Below are positions 8,709 through 16,109 of a stretch of DNA of 64,000 nucleotides, in pieces (positions within the stretch are counted from its first letter, which is position 1; each line of letters opens with the position of its first letter). The translations under genes and the position numbers were made by a program. The notes beneath the pieces are model-generated. The model saw nothing but the letters and a program-made list of their open reading frames with translations. It was not told the origin of the DNA and ran no database searches. The DNA comes from DASPKT01 sp035626475 (lineage in GTDB: Bacteria; Pseudomonadota; Alphaproteobacteria; Azospirillales; Azospirillaceae): the NCBI GenBank assembly GCA_035626475.1, contig DASPNP010000005.1, forward strand, positions 1-64,000, in the 5' to 3' direction.

Positions 8709-9944
8709 TCAGGCCTGGTCCAGCCCGTAGGCCGTGTGCAGGGCGCGCAGCGCCAGCTCAGTATACTCCTCCGCGATCAGAACGCTCACCTTGATCTCGG
8801 AAGTGGAGATGACCTGGATGTTGATGCCGCGGTCGGCAAGGGCCTTGAACATGCGCTGGGCCACGCCGGCATGGCTGCGCATGCCGACGCCGATGACCGA
8901 GACCTTCACCACGTTGGCGTCGGCCAGCAGGCGCTTGTAGTTCAGCTCGGACTTGTACCGCTCCAGCACCTGCACCGTGCGGTCGATGTCCGCCTTGGTG
9001 ACGGTGAAGGTCATGTCGGTGGAGCCGCCGTCGGCCGACACGTTCTGCACGATCATGTCGACATTGATGGCGGCGTCGGTGAGCGGCCCGAAGATGCGGG
9101 CGGCGACGCCCGGACGGTCCTCGACCCCCACCAGGGTCACCTTCGCCTCGTCACGGCTGTAGGCGATGCCGCTGACCAGTTCCTGTTCCACGATCTCATC
9201 CTCATCCACGACTAGGGTACCGGGAAGCGCGCTGCCCGCCGCCTCCTCGAAGGTCGAGAGCACCTGGACGCGCACCCGGTGCTTCATGGCCATTTCCACC
9301 GACCGGGTCTGCAGCACCTTGGCGCCCAGCGACGCCATCTCGAACATCTCCTCATAGGTGATGCGCGCGAGCTTGCGGGCCTTGGAGACGATGCGCGGGT
9401 CGGTGGTGTAGACGCCGTCCACGTCGGTGTAGATGTCGCAGCGCTCGGCCTCGAGCGCCGCCGCCAGAGCCACCGCCGAGGTGTCGGAGCCGCCGCGGCC
9501 CAGCGTGGTGATGCGGCCGCCCTCGGTCACGCCCTGGAAGCCGGCGACGACGCTGACCTCGCCCGTCTCCATGCGGCGGATCATCTCCGGCGCGTTGATG
9601 CGGCCGATGCGGGCCTTGCCATGCGTCTCGTCGGTGATCAGCGGGATCTGCCAGCCCTGCCAGCTGCGCGCCTTGATGCCCAGCTCCTGCAGCGCGATCG
9701 CCAGCAGGCCGCTGGTCACCTGCTCGCCCGAGGCGACGACGGCGTCGTATTCCGCCTGGTCGTGGACCTTGGCGATGGCGCGGCAATAGTCCACCAGCTG
9801 GTTGGTGACGCCCGACATGGCCGAGACGACGACCGCGACCTGGTGGCCGGCGTCGGTCTCCTGCTTCACCTTGCGGGCGACGTTCTTGATCCGGTCGATG
9901 TCGCCGACGGAGGTGCCGCCGAACTTGAGGACGAGGCGCGCCAT
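8709..9944 (-). CDS. lysC: Aspartokinase
   Basis: Phosphorylates aspartate, the committed step to lysine, threonine, methionine and diaminopimelate. The N-terminus MARLVLKFGGTSVGD has the kinase motif, TTLGRGGSDTSAVALA contacts substrate, and two C-terminal ACT domains (~265-411, VTLVGVEDRPGVAARIFGPL and VSVIGVGMRSHAGVAQRMF) are the usual sites of feedback inhibition by lysine/threonine. 411 aa from the ATG at 9944, the standard size for this class; longer frames run into the leader. ubiG is transcribed divergently, a common alphaproteobacterial arrangement. Confidence 0.96.
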   Translation of the reverse strand: MARLVLKFGGTSVGDIDRIKNVARKVKQETDAGHQVAVVVSAMSGVTNQLVDYCRAIAKVHDQAEYDAVVASGEQVTSGLLAIALQELGIKARSWQGWQIPLITDETHGKARIGRINAPEMIRRMETGEVSVVAGFQGVTEGGRITTLGRGGSDTSAVALAAALEAERCDIYTDVDGVYTTDPRIVSKARKLARITYEEMFEMASLGAKVLQTRSVEMAMKHRVRVQVLSTFEEAAGSALPGTLVVDEDEIVEQELVSGIAYSRDEAKVTLVGVEDRPGVAARIFGPLTDAAINVDMIVQNVSADGGSTDMTFTVTKADIDRTVQVLERYKSELNYKRLLADANVVKVSVIGVGMRSHAGVAQRMFKALADRGINIQVISTSEIKVSVLIAEEYTELALRALHTAYGLDQA

Positions 9945-9970
9945 GGTGCCCTTGCCGCTGTAATGCCTGT

Positions 9971-9990
9971 GCCCGGGCTGGGTCCCGGGC
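9971..9990 (-). other. Hairpin in the lysC leader
   Basis: GCCCGGG and CCCGGGC (7 bp) separated by 6 nt, 27 nt upstream of the lysC ATG in the lysC-ubiG divergent region. It could be a leader structure or the remnant of a small repeat. No lysine riboswitch was recognised, and the region is too short for one. No T-run follows, so a terminator is unlikely. Confidence 0.3.
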
Positions 9991-10164
9991 GGACCATGCA
10001 TAACCCCGTGCCGCCGCCTAGGCAAGGAAAGCGACCGCAGCGCAGCATTCCGCGCAACGAAAGGCTCCTATTTGTCATCCCGGGCTTTGCGCCGCAGGGC
10101 GCGCGGGTTGCCCCGGAGACCATGGGCCCCCATACTCCGCCGCGCCCGACACCAGGATTCCGCC

Positions 10165-10923
10165 ATGAGCACCGCCCACGACACGCGCACCGGCACCACC
10201 ATCGACCCGGAGGAGGTCAGGCGCTTCGGCGCCATCGCGGCGGAATGGTGGGACCCGGCCGGCAAGTTCCGGCCGCTGCACAAGCTGAACCCGGTGCGCC
10301 TCGCCTACATCCGCGACGCGCTCTGCGCCCGGTACGGCCGCGATCCCGCCGACACCCAGCCGTTGAAGGGGCTGCGGCTGGTCGACATCGGCTGCGGCGG
10401 CGGGCTGCTGTCGGAGCCCCTGGCGCGCATGGGCGCCACCATGGTCGGCATCGACGCGGCGGAGGAGAACGTCAAGACCGCCACCGCCCATGCCATCCAG
10501 ACCGGCACCCCGGTCGACTACCGCGCCACCACGGCCGAGGATCTGGCGGCCTCGGGCGAGACCTTCGACGCGGTGCTGGCGCTGGAGGTGATCGAGCACG
10601 TGTCCGACGTGCCGCTGTTCCTGGAGAGCTGCGCCAGGCTCATGAAGCCGGGCGCGCCGCTGTTCATGGCGACGCTGAACCGGACTCCGAAGAGCTTCGC
10701 GCTCGGCATCGTCGCGGCGGAGTATGTGCTGGGCTGGGTCCCGCGCGGCACCCACGACTGGAAGCGCTTCCTGCGCCCGTCCGAACTGGCCGCCGCCATG
10801 CGCCCGCTGGGCCTGACCATCCGCGACCTGACCGGCGTCACCTACAGCCCGCTCCGCGACCGCTTCGCGCTGGACCCGCGCGACCTGGACGTGAACTACA
10901 TGCTGTGGGCCGAGCGGGGGTGA
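10165..10923 (+). CDS. ubiG: Bifunctional 2-polyprenyl-6-hydroxyphenol methylase / 3-demethylubiquinol 3-O-methyltransferase
   Basis: SAM-dependent O-methyltransferase acting twice in ubiquinone biosynthesis. The family N-terminus EEVRRFGAIAAEWWDPAGKF is intact. Motif I is VDIGCGGGLLSEPLA, the acidic residue closing strand 2 is in VGIDAAEE, and LALEVIEHVSDVPLFL and MATLNRTPKSFALGIV are typical UbiG stretches. The ATG at 10165 gives 252 aa, matching the family. Divergent from lysC. Confidence 0.96.
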   Translation: MSTAHDTRTGTTIDPEEVRRFGAIAAEWWDPAGKFRPLHKLNPVRLAYIRDALCARYGRDPADTQPLKGLRLVDIGCGGGLLSEPLARMGATMVGIDAAEENVKTATAHAIQTGTPVDYRATTAEDLAASGETFDAVLALEVIEHVSDVPLFLESCARLMKPGAPLFMATLNRTPKSFALGIVAAEYVLGWVPRGTHDWKRFLRPSELAAAMRPLGLTIRDLTGVTYSPLRDRFALDPRDLDVNYMLWAERG

Positions 10924-10930
10924 TCCAGGC

Positions 10931-11128
10931 ATCCCTCGCCCCTTGCGGGAGAGGGAGGGGCCTGCCGCGCAGCGGTGGGAGGGTGAGGGGTCGGCAGCCA
11001 CAGGCTGACGTTCACACCGCGCATCGGAAGCTCTCCTGTCGAGAAGGCCCGGCTTCGCCGGTCCACCCCTCACCCTTCCCATTGCTGGCGCAATGGGCCC
11101 CTTCCCTCTCCCGCAAGGGGCGAGGGAT
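10931..11128. repeat. Composite ~195-bp intergenic element, copy 2 (inverted relative to copy 1)
   Basis: Occupies almost the whole 213-bp gap between ubiG and the next gene (convergent ends). The ends are ATCCCTCGCCCCTTGCGGG and its mirror. Read on the minus strand, the interior carries GTGGACCGGCGAAGCCGGGC then GTCAGCCTGTGGCTGCCGA in the same order and spacing as copy 1 at 2361-2553. The differences are concentrated near the hairpin loops. It may double as a bidirectional terminator between ubiG and 11137-11502. Confidence 0.8.
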
Positions 11129-11136
11129 TGGGAGAC

Positions 11137-11502
11137 CTACCCCCGCCACGCGCTCCAGGCCACGAGCGCCAGCGGCAGCAGCGCCGCGGCGTCCACCAAG
11201 GCGACCGTCCGGAGCGCCCCCTCGGGCAGGCCCATGCGGACGTAGACGATCAGGAAGCCGACGACGCTGATGCCCACCACCAGCGCCGCCACCCGCCGCG
11301 CCTCCGGGCTGAAGGCCGCAACCAGCGCCGCCGCCAGCACCGCCAGGAACAGGGCGCCGCGATGGATCAGCAGCAGCCCGGCCGTCCCCTCCGCCGGCAG
11401 GCCGTAGAGCCGCTCGGTGAGCCCCGGCGAGAACAGCACCGCGGCCGGCGCCGCATGGATCAGCGCCAGGAACAGCCAGCACGCCTTCAGCACCCACTCC
11501 AT
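11137..11502 (-). CDS. Small integral membrane protein, unknown function
   Basis: 121 residues from MEWVLKACWLFLALIHAAP, with about four hydrophobic helices (~3-20, 40-65, 70-90, 100-120) and very few charged residues, so an inner-membrane protein. GGGGAGA six bases before the ATG at 11502 supports this start over MGRPS five codons earlier. No domain is recognised. It lies downstream of the DUF1178 gene on the same strand, but a terminator separates them. Confidence 0.65.
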   Translation of the reverse strand: MEWVLKACWLFLALIHAAPAAVLFSPGLTERLYGLPAEGTAGLLLIHRGALFLAVLAAALVAAFSPEARRVAALVVGISVVGFLIVYVRMGLPEGALRTVALVDAAALLPLALVAWSAWRG

Positions 11503-11582
11503 CGACGGTCTCCCCATTCCTTGTTGCCGGCGCAGAGTGGCACGGGCGGGGGCCGTCCGCGATTACCCGCCACGTAATGAAA

Positions 11583-11611
11583 AGGCCCGCGCGGATCGCT
11601 CCGGCGGGCCT
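11583..11611. terminator. Rho-independent terminator between DUF1178 and the membrane protein gene
   Basis: AGGCCCGC pairs with GCGGGCCT (8 bp) around a 13-nt loop. On the minus strand the stem is followed by TTTCATTACG, a short T-run, 24 bases after the DUF1178 stop; on the plus strand TTTCTC follows. Best read as the DUF1178 terminator. Confidence 0.7.
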
Positions 11612-11634
11612 TTCTCCTATGCGGATGGCGGCTG

Positions 11635-12051
11635 TCAGGCGTCGCCGGTGGGGACCCAGGGGATGCGGGCGACGGGGACGCCCTCCTCCTTCAGCTCCGC
11701 CGCCTCGTCGGGCGTGGTCTCGCCATAGATGGCGCGGGTCTCGACCTCGCCGTAATGGATGCGGCGCGCCTCCTCGGCGAAGCGGTCGCCGACATAGTCG
11801 CAGTCCCGCTCCACCTGGGCGCGCAGCTCGCGCAGCGCCCGCATCATCTCGGCGCGGCGCTCGGCATCGGCGGCCGGAGCCTTGGCGGACTTGGAGATGG
11901 CGGGGGCCATGGGCGCCTTGGCGACCCTGGCGTCGCCGCAGACCGGGCAGGACAGGGCACCCTCGGCGAGCTGCCGGTCCGCCGTCTCGCCGTTGCGGAA
12001 CCAGGCCTCGAAGCAATGGTCCGCGCCGCATCGCAGTTGGAAGAGGATCAT
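11635..12051 (-). CDS. DUF1178 family protein
   Basis: 138-residue member of the DUF1178 family, widespread in alpha- and betaproteobacteria with no assigned function. It begins MILFQLRCGADHCFEAWFRN and has a CPVCGD zinc-ribbon-like pair (with Cys9 and His12 as further possible ligands). It ends with the conserved acidic-aromatic stretch ETRAIYGETTPDEAAELKEE and a C-terminal IPWVPTGDA. The start at 12051 trims thirteen unsupported upstream residues. Probably a small metal-binding protein; function unknown. Confidence 0.85.
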   Translation of the reverse strand: MILFQLRCGADHCFEAWFRNGETADRQLAEGALSCPVCGDARVAKAPMAPAISKSAKAPAADAERRAEMMRALRELRAQVERDCDYVGDRFAEEARRIHYGEVETRAIYGETTPDEAAELKEEGVPVARIPWVPTGDA

Positions 12052-12182
12052 GGTCCGAAATCCGGCGCCGCCGCCGATGGGTGACAAGGGGTCGATATGC
12101 GCGGCGGCGTTCCTATCATCTGATCATGTGGTAGGGAAAGGGGGTGTCGCCAAGCCGCACGGCACCCAGCGGGAGACGCAGC

Positions 12183-12785
12183 ATGACAGCACCCCACGCC
12201 CCCTCCCACGGCCCCGGCCTCTCCGGCCCGCCCTCGCCCTGGGTGGCGCGCTTCGCCGTGCTGGTCCGGCGCGGCGGGCCGGTCCTGGATCTGGCCTGCG
12301 GCGGCGGCCGGCACAGCCGCTTCTTCCTGGAGCGCGGCCACCCGGTGACCTCGGTCGATCTGGATCTGCGCGGCGTCGAGGATCTGCGCCATCAGGCCGG
12401 CGCCACCCTGGTCCAGGCCGACCTGGAGCGCGGCGACCCGTTCCCGGTGCCCGGCCCCTTCGCCGCCATCGTGGTGACCAACTACCTGCACCGCCCGCTC
12501 TTCCCCGCCCTGCTGGAGGCGCTGGAGCCCGGCGGGCTGCTGATCTACGAGACCTTCGCCATGGGCAACCAGCGGCTGGGCCGTCCCGCCTCCCCCGGCT
12601 TCCTGCTGTGCTCGGGCGAGCTGCTGGAGCTGGCGCGGGGACGGCTGCAGGTGCTGGCCTACGAGCATGGCGAGGTCGCCAGCCCCAAGGCCGCGATCGT
12701 GCAGCGCCTGGCCGCCGTGGCCGACCTCCGCCCGGCGCCGGACCTGGACGGCGATCCCGAGCCGCGGCCGCTCCCCTCCTATTAG
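12183..12785 (+). CDS. Class I SAM-dependent methyltransferase, substrate unknown
   Basis: Rossmann-fold methyltransferase of about 200 aa. Motif I is VLDLACGGGRHSRFFLERG, the acidic end of strand 2 is VTSVDLDLRGV, motif IV region is FAAIVVTNYLHRPLFPALL, and ALEPGGLLIYETFAMGNQR is typical of the TehB/UbiE-like group. The ATG at 12183 is preceded by GCGGGAGACGCAGC, a good ribosome site. Divergent from DUF1178. The substrate cannot be read from the sequence. Confidence 0.8.
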   Translation: MTAPHAPSHGPGLSGPPSPWVARFAVLVRRGGPVLDLACGGGRHSRFFLERGHPVTSVDLDLRGVEDLRHQAGATLVQADLERGDPFPVPGPFAAIVVTNYLHRPLFPALLEALEPGGLLIYETFAMGNQRLGRPASPGFLLCSGELLELARGRLQVLAYEHGEVASPKAAIVQRLAAVADLRPAPDLDGDPEPRPLPSY

Positions 12786-12810
12786 TTCGCCCGGCGAAGT
12801 GTCCGGCGGT

Positions 12811-12830
12811 ACATTAGAGTACATTAGAGT
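12811..12830. repeat. Exact 10-bp tandem duplication upstream of the ethylene-receptor-like kinase gene
   Basis: ACATTAGAGT occurs twice head to tail, followed directly by TGACC, in the 119-bp gap before the kinase start. One turn of DNA per unit, so it could present two half-sites on the same face. AT-rich against a very GC-rich background. Confidence 0.6.
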
Positions 12831-12904
12831 TGACCCGGACCTGGGGAGTGGCCATCCCAGGGCCCGCCGCCCCGTCGGGCGGCGCATCCCCTTGGAGTGA
12901 CGGC

Positions 12905-14503
12905 ATGGACCTGCTCGCCCTGCTGCTGGACCCGGCGCCTTACATGCCCCACGGCATGTGCCTGCTGTGGCAGCCAGCGCTGATCTGGACGCACCTCGTC
13001 TCGGACATACTGACGGGCCTGTCCTATTTCAGCATCCCGGTGGCGCTGCTGGTCTTTGCGCGCAAGCGGCGTGACCTGGCCTACAAGTGGATCTTCGTGA
13101 TGTTCGGCGTCTTCATCTTCGCCTGCGGCACGACCCATTTCCTGGGCGCTTGGACCCTGTGGCACCCGGACTATCTGGCGCAGGGCATGATCAAGGCGCT
13201 GACGGCCCTGGTGTCGGTGGCGACCGCCGCCGCGCTGTGGCCGCTGCTGCCGAAGGCGCTGGCCATCCCCAGCCGGATGCAGCTGGAGGAGGCGAACCAG
13301 GCGTTGGCCGACCAGCTGCAGATCAGCGCCCGGGCCGAGTCCGAGGTGCGCGACGCCTACCGCAAGCTGGAGGCCGCCAGCCAAGCGCTGCGGGAGAGCG
13401 AGGCGCGCTATGCCGGCATCGTCAACCATGCCGCCGATGCCATCTTCGTGGTGGCGGTGCAGCCGGACGGCAGCTTCCGCTACGTCCAGGTGAACCCCGC
13501 CCTGGTGCGCGACACCGGCATCAAGGCGGACGACCTGCTGGGCCGCACCCCCGCCCAGGCCCTGTCGGCGAATGTCGCCGCCTCGGTGGAGGCCAACTAC
13601 CGGCGCGCCGTCGAGGCCCGGCAGACCATCACCTACGAAGAGGTGATCGAGAAGCCGGGCGGCCCGCAGGTCTGGCAGACGGTGCTGGTGCCGGTGCTGG
13701 AGAACGGGACCGGCCGCGTGGTCCAGCTGGTCGGCACCTCGCGCGACCTGACCCAGTACCGGTCGCTGCAGGAGGAGCTGGCCCAGTCCGCCAAGCTCGC
13801 CACGCTGGGCACCATGGCCGCCGGCATCGCCCACGAGATGAGCCAGCCGCTGAACGCCATCCGCATCACCGCGGCCGATTGCGGCCTGCTGCTGGAAGAG
13901 GAGGGCGAGCCGGACCTGGGCTATGTGAAGCAGGGGCTGGACACGATCCGCGACCAGGCCGCCCGCATGGGCGGCATCATCGACCAGATGCGCCAGTTCG
14001 GCCGCCGCGAGCCCAGCCGGGACGAGGCCTTCGACCCGGCCGAGCCGTCGCGGCGCGCCCTGGGACTGCTGCAGCGCCAGTTCGCCGCCGTCGGCATCGC
14101 GGTCGAGGACCGGCTGCCCCAGGACCTGCCGAAGGTCATGGGCCGGGCGGCGCGGCTGGAGCAGGTGATGATCAACCTGCTGGCCAATGCCCGGGACGCG
14201 GTGGAGGAGGCGCGGCGGCAGGGCCGCACTGATTCCGGCCTCATCCTGCTGGAGGGAGGCATAGACCATCGGCGCGGCGTCCTAACGCTTTCGGTTGAGG
14301 ACGACGGCATCGGCTTGCCGCCCGAGGTGGCGGAGCGCATCTTCGATCCATTCTTCACCACGAAGGAGGGGGAGAAGGGCATGGGCCTCGGTCTCTCCAT
14401 CTGCGTCAACATCCTCACCACGATGGGTGGACGCATCGACGCCCGGCAGGGCGCGCGCGGCGCCCGCTTCACCATCACCCTGCCGCTGCGGGAGGACGCA
14501 TGA
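12905..14503 (+). CDS. Ethylene-receptor-like sensor histidine kinase (ETR1-type membrane domain, PAS, HisKA, HATPase)
   Basis: Membrane sensor kinase of 532 aa. Residues ~25-110 form three transmembrane helices resembling the ethylene-binding domain of plant ETR1 and cyanobacterial SynEtr1. Asp34 and Tyr41 are in SDILTGLSYFSIP, and Ile71, Cys74 and His78 are in FGVFIFACGTTHFLGAW. Each sits exactly nine residues after its ETR1 counterpart (Asp25, Tyr32, Ile62, Cys65, His69), so the copper/ethylene ligands Cys and His are kept. A coiled linker and PAS domain (~155-275) follow, replacing the plant GAF domain. Then come HisKA with His310 (AAGIAHEMSQPLNAIRI) and HATPase with DDGIGLP and GMGLGLSI. 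Start ATG 12905 follows GGAG; a longer frame adds 25 unconvincing residues. It overlaps the receiver gene by 4 nt. Confidence 0.88.
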   Translation: MDLLALLLDPAPYMPHGMCLLWQPALIWTHLVSDILTGLSYFSIPVALLVFARKRRDLAYKWIFVMFGVFIFACGTTHFLGAWTLWHPDYLAQGMIKALTALVSVATAAALWPLLPKALAIPSRMQLEEANQALADQLQISARAESEVRDAYRKLEAASQALRESEARYAGIVNHAADAIFVVAVQPDGSFRYVQVNPALVRDTGIKADDLLGRTPAQALSANVAASVEANYRRAVEARQTITYEEVIEKPGGPQVWQTVLVPVLENGTGRVVQLVGTSRDLTQYRSLQEELAQSAKLATLGTMAAGIAHEMSQPLNAIRITAADCGLLLEEEGEPDLGYVKQGLDTIRDQAARMGGIIDQMRQFGRREPSRDEAFDPAEPSRRALGLLQRQFAAVGIAVEDRLPQDLPKVMGRAARLEQVMINLLANARDAVEEARRQGRTDSGLILLEGGIDHRRGVLTLSVEDDGIGLPPEVAERIFDPFFTTKEGEKGMGLGLSICVNILTTMGGRIDARQGARGARFTITLPLREDA

Positions 14504-14871
14504 GCGCCACGCCGCACCTGCTCGTCGTCGACGACGAGGCGATCTCGACCATGGCGCTGGAGCGCTTCCTGGGCCGCAAGGGCTACCGGGTCAGCGTCGC
14601 CGGCGACGGGGTCAAGGCGCTGTCGCTGCACCGGGACGACCCGGCCGACCTGGTCATCACCGACGTCCGCATGCCCCGCATGGCCGGCCCCGAGCTGGTC
14701 GGCCATCTCCGCACCGACGATCCGGAGCTGCCGGTCATCGTCGTCAGCGGCTATATGGGCATGGATCCCGAGCAGGCCGGCCTGACCGGCCCCCGCACGG
14801 TGGTGCTGCAGAAGCCCGTCGACGTGCAGGAGCTGCTGCGCCATGTGGAACGGCTGACCGACGCCGTCTGA
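14500..14871 (+). CDS. Single-domain response regulator (CheY-like receiver)
   Basis: 123-residue stand-alone receiver domain with the acidic pair Asp11-Asp12 (LLVVDDEA), phospho-acceptor Asp55 (LVITDVRMP), the Ser/Thr switch in VIVVSGYMG and Lys in LQKPVDVQEL. There is no output domain. Its ATG overlaps the stop of the ethylene-receptor-like kinase (ATGA), so it is almost certainly that kinase's partner. It could act by protein-protein contact or as a phosphate relay/sink; the final output is not encoded here. Confidence 0.93.
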   Translation: MSATPHLLVVDDEAISTMALERFLGRKGYRVSVAGDGVKALSLHRDDPADLVITDVRMPRMAGPELVGHLRTDDPELPVIVVSGYMGMDPEQAGLTGPRTVVLQKPVDVQELLRHVERLTDAV

Positions 14872-14898
14872 GGCCGACCTCGGGCTCCAGACATGAAG

Positions 14899-14924
14899 AA
14901 GGGCGGCCCGGTCGGGCCGCCCTT
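14899..14924. terminator. Bidirectional terminator
   Basis: AAGGGCGGCCC pairs perfectly with GGGCCGCCCTT (11 bp) around a GGTC loop, 27 bases after the receiver stop and 18 bases beyond the stop of the convergent gene at 14943. Strong GC stem with short T/A tails on both sides; it serves both strands. Confidence 0.85.
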
Positions 14925-14942
14925 CGCATTTGCGACGGTGGT

Positions 14943-15851
14943 TCAGCGGGAGACGCCGGCGCCTGCCTGGGCGCTGACCCCGTCCTTGCCGGCCGTGGCG
15001 CTGCCCCCGGCACTCGCCTTGACCGGCTTCGGCTGCGGCGCCGGGGCGGGAGCGGCGGCGGGCGCGGGGCTGGCTTCGGCGCGCGGCTTGCGGTCGCCGG
15101 CCGTGCGGTTCTCCGTCTCCGCCGGCTCCGGCTCCACCACCGGGGCGGGCTGGCCGGCCTTCCCCGCCTGGGCCGAACCGGCGAGCGCGCCGGCGGCGGT
15201 GCCGGTGACGGCGCTGGCGGGCAGCAGGGTGGGCTGCGGCGCGACGGGCTGCGATCCGGCCGGCTGCGGCGCGGCCTGCTGGGCGGCCGGCATCAGCGCG
15301 GCGGCTCCGGACGCCGAGCCCTGGGCCGAGCCCTGGGCCGGGCGGGAAAGCTGGTCCGTCGCCTGCCCCGCGAGGGTCTGGCCGGTGGTGCCCGCCGCCG
15401 TCGCCTGGCCGGCCGTGTCGCCCGCTACCGCCTTCATGTCGCCCGCCGTGGCGCCGAGGCTGCCCGCGGCCTGGGCGCCGGCGGCGGTCGTGGCACCGGC
15501 GGTGCCGGCCAGGACCGAGGCGCCGGCCGCCGCCTGGCCGCCGATCGTGGCGGCCGAGCCGGACGCGGCGTCGGAAACGCTGCCGGTGGTGGTGGCGGCC
15601 TTCTGCTTCGTGGCCGCGGCGCGCTCACGCGCCCGCTCGCTCAGGCGGCCGGCGCGGTCCAGCGGGTCGAGGCCGGGGCGGGACAGGCTGCCCGACCCGG
15701 AGAGGCTGCCGCCGAGCGATCCGACGCCGCCGAGCGCGCCGGTGGCGCCGCCCGTGACCTGGCCGACCAGCTGCGCGCTGGCGCTTCCGGCGGCGAGCAG
15801 GCCGGCCGTCAGGGCGATGGCGGCGGTGCGGAACAGGGAAATCTTGGACAT
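14943..15851 (-). CDS. Ala/Gly-rich secreted low-complexity protein, unknown
   Basis: 302 aa. A clear Sec signal peptide (MSKISLFRTAAIALTAGLLA, cleavage likely after ASA near residue 26) is followed by a sequence made almost only of Ala, Gly, Ser, Thr, Pro and Gln, with no hydrophobic helix and no cysteine. Gly-rich stretches come first (~28-60), then a short basic patch (LSERARERAAATKQK), Ala/Gly/Thr repeats, and a Pro/Ala tail. Predicted to be exported and disordered. AGGAGGTTAGAG just before the ATG is a very strong ribosome site. No family recognised; could be an extracytoplasmic or surface-associated protein. Confidence 0.7.
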   Translation of the reverse strand: MSKISLFRTAAIALTAGLLAAGSASAQLVGQVTGGATGALGGVGSLGGSLSGSGSLSRPGLDPLDRAGRLSERARERAAATKQKAATTTGSVSDAASGSAATIGGQAAAGASVLAGTAGATTAAGAQAAGSLGATAGDMKAVAGDTAGQATAAGTTGQTLAGQATDQLSRPAQGSAQGSASGAAALMPAAQQAAPQPAGSQPVAPQPTLLPASAVTGTAAGALAGSAQAGKAGQPAPVVEPEPAETENRTAGDRKPRAEASPAPAAAPAPAPQPKPVKASAGGSATAGKDGVSAQAGAGVSR

Positions 15852-15984
15852 CTCTAACCTCCTGTAGCGCGGGCCGGGCCCCTCAGCCTCCCTCCCGTCG
15901 CCCTTCCAGTTTGCCCCGGATTGTGGCCGCTTTTCGGCAACCGGCGGTTATCCGCCCATTGTTTCCACAACCCTGCCGAAGGGA

Positions 15985-16013
15985 ATAATCCTGGACGGCC
16001 GGAGGATAATCCT
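15985..16013. promoter_or_regulatory. Direct repeats upstream of upp
   Basis: ATAATCCT appears twice with a 21-bp period (two helical turns) in the 258-bp gap between the secreted-protein gene and upp, an AT-rich island in GC-rich DNA. Each copy is followed by a GGACGGC segment a few bases later. A candidate binding site for a regulator; no known motif matched. Confidence 0.3.
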
Positions 16014-16109
16014 ACTCCGGACGGCTAGGCCGACCCCTGCCGCCCGTGGCATCGCCCCCGGCTTTCCGCTAAGTTGGCGCCCATACCGGAACCCGCCGCC
16101 AGAGACGCC

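Noticed and set aside
9971..9990. Lysine riboswitch before lysC
   Set aside because: The leader is too short and shows only one simple 7-bp hairpin.
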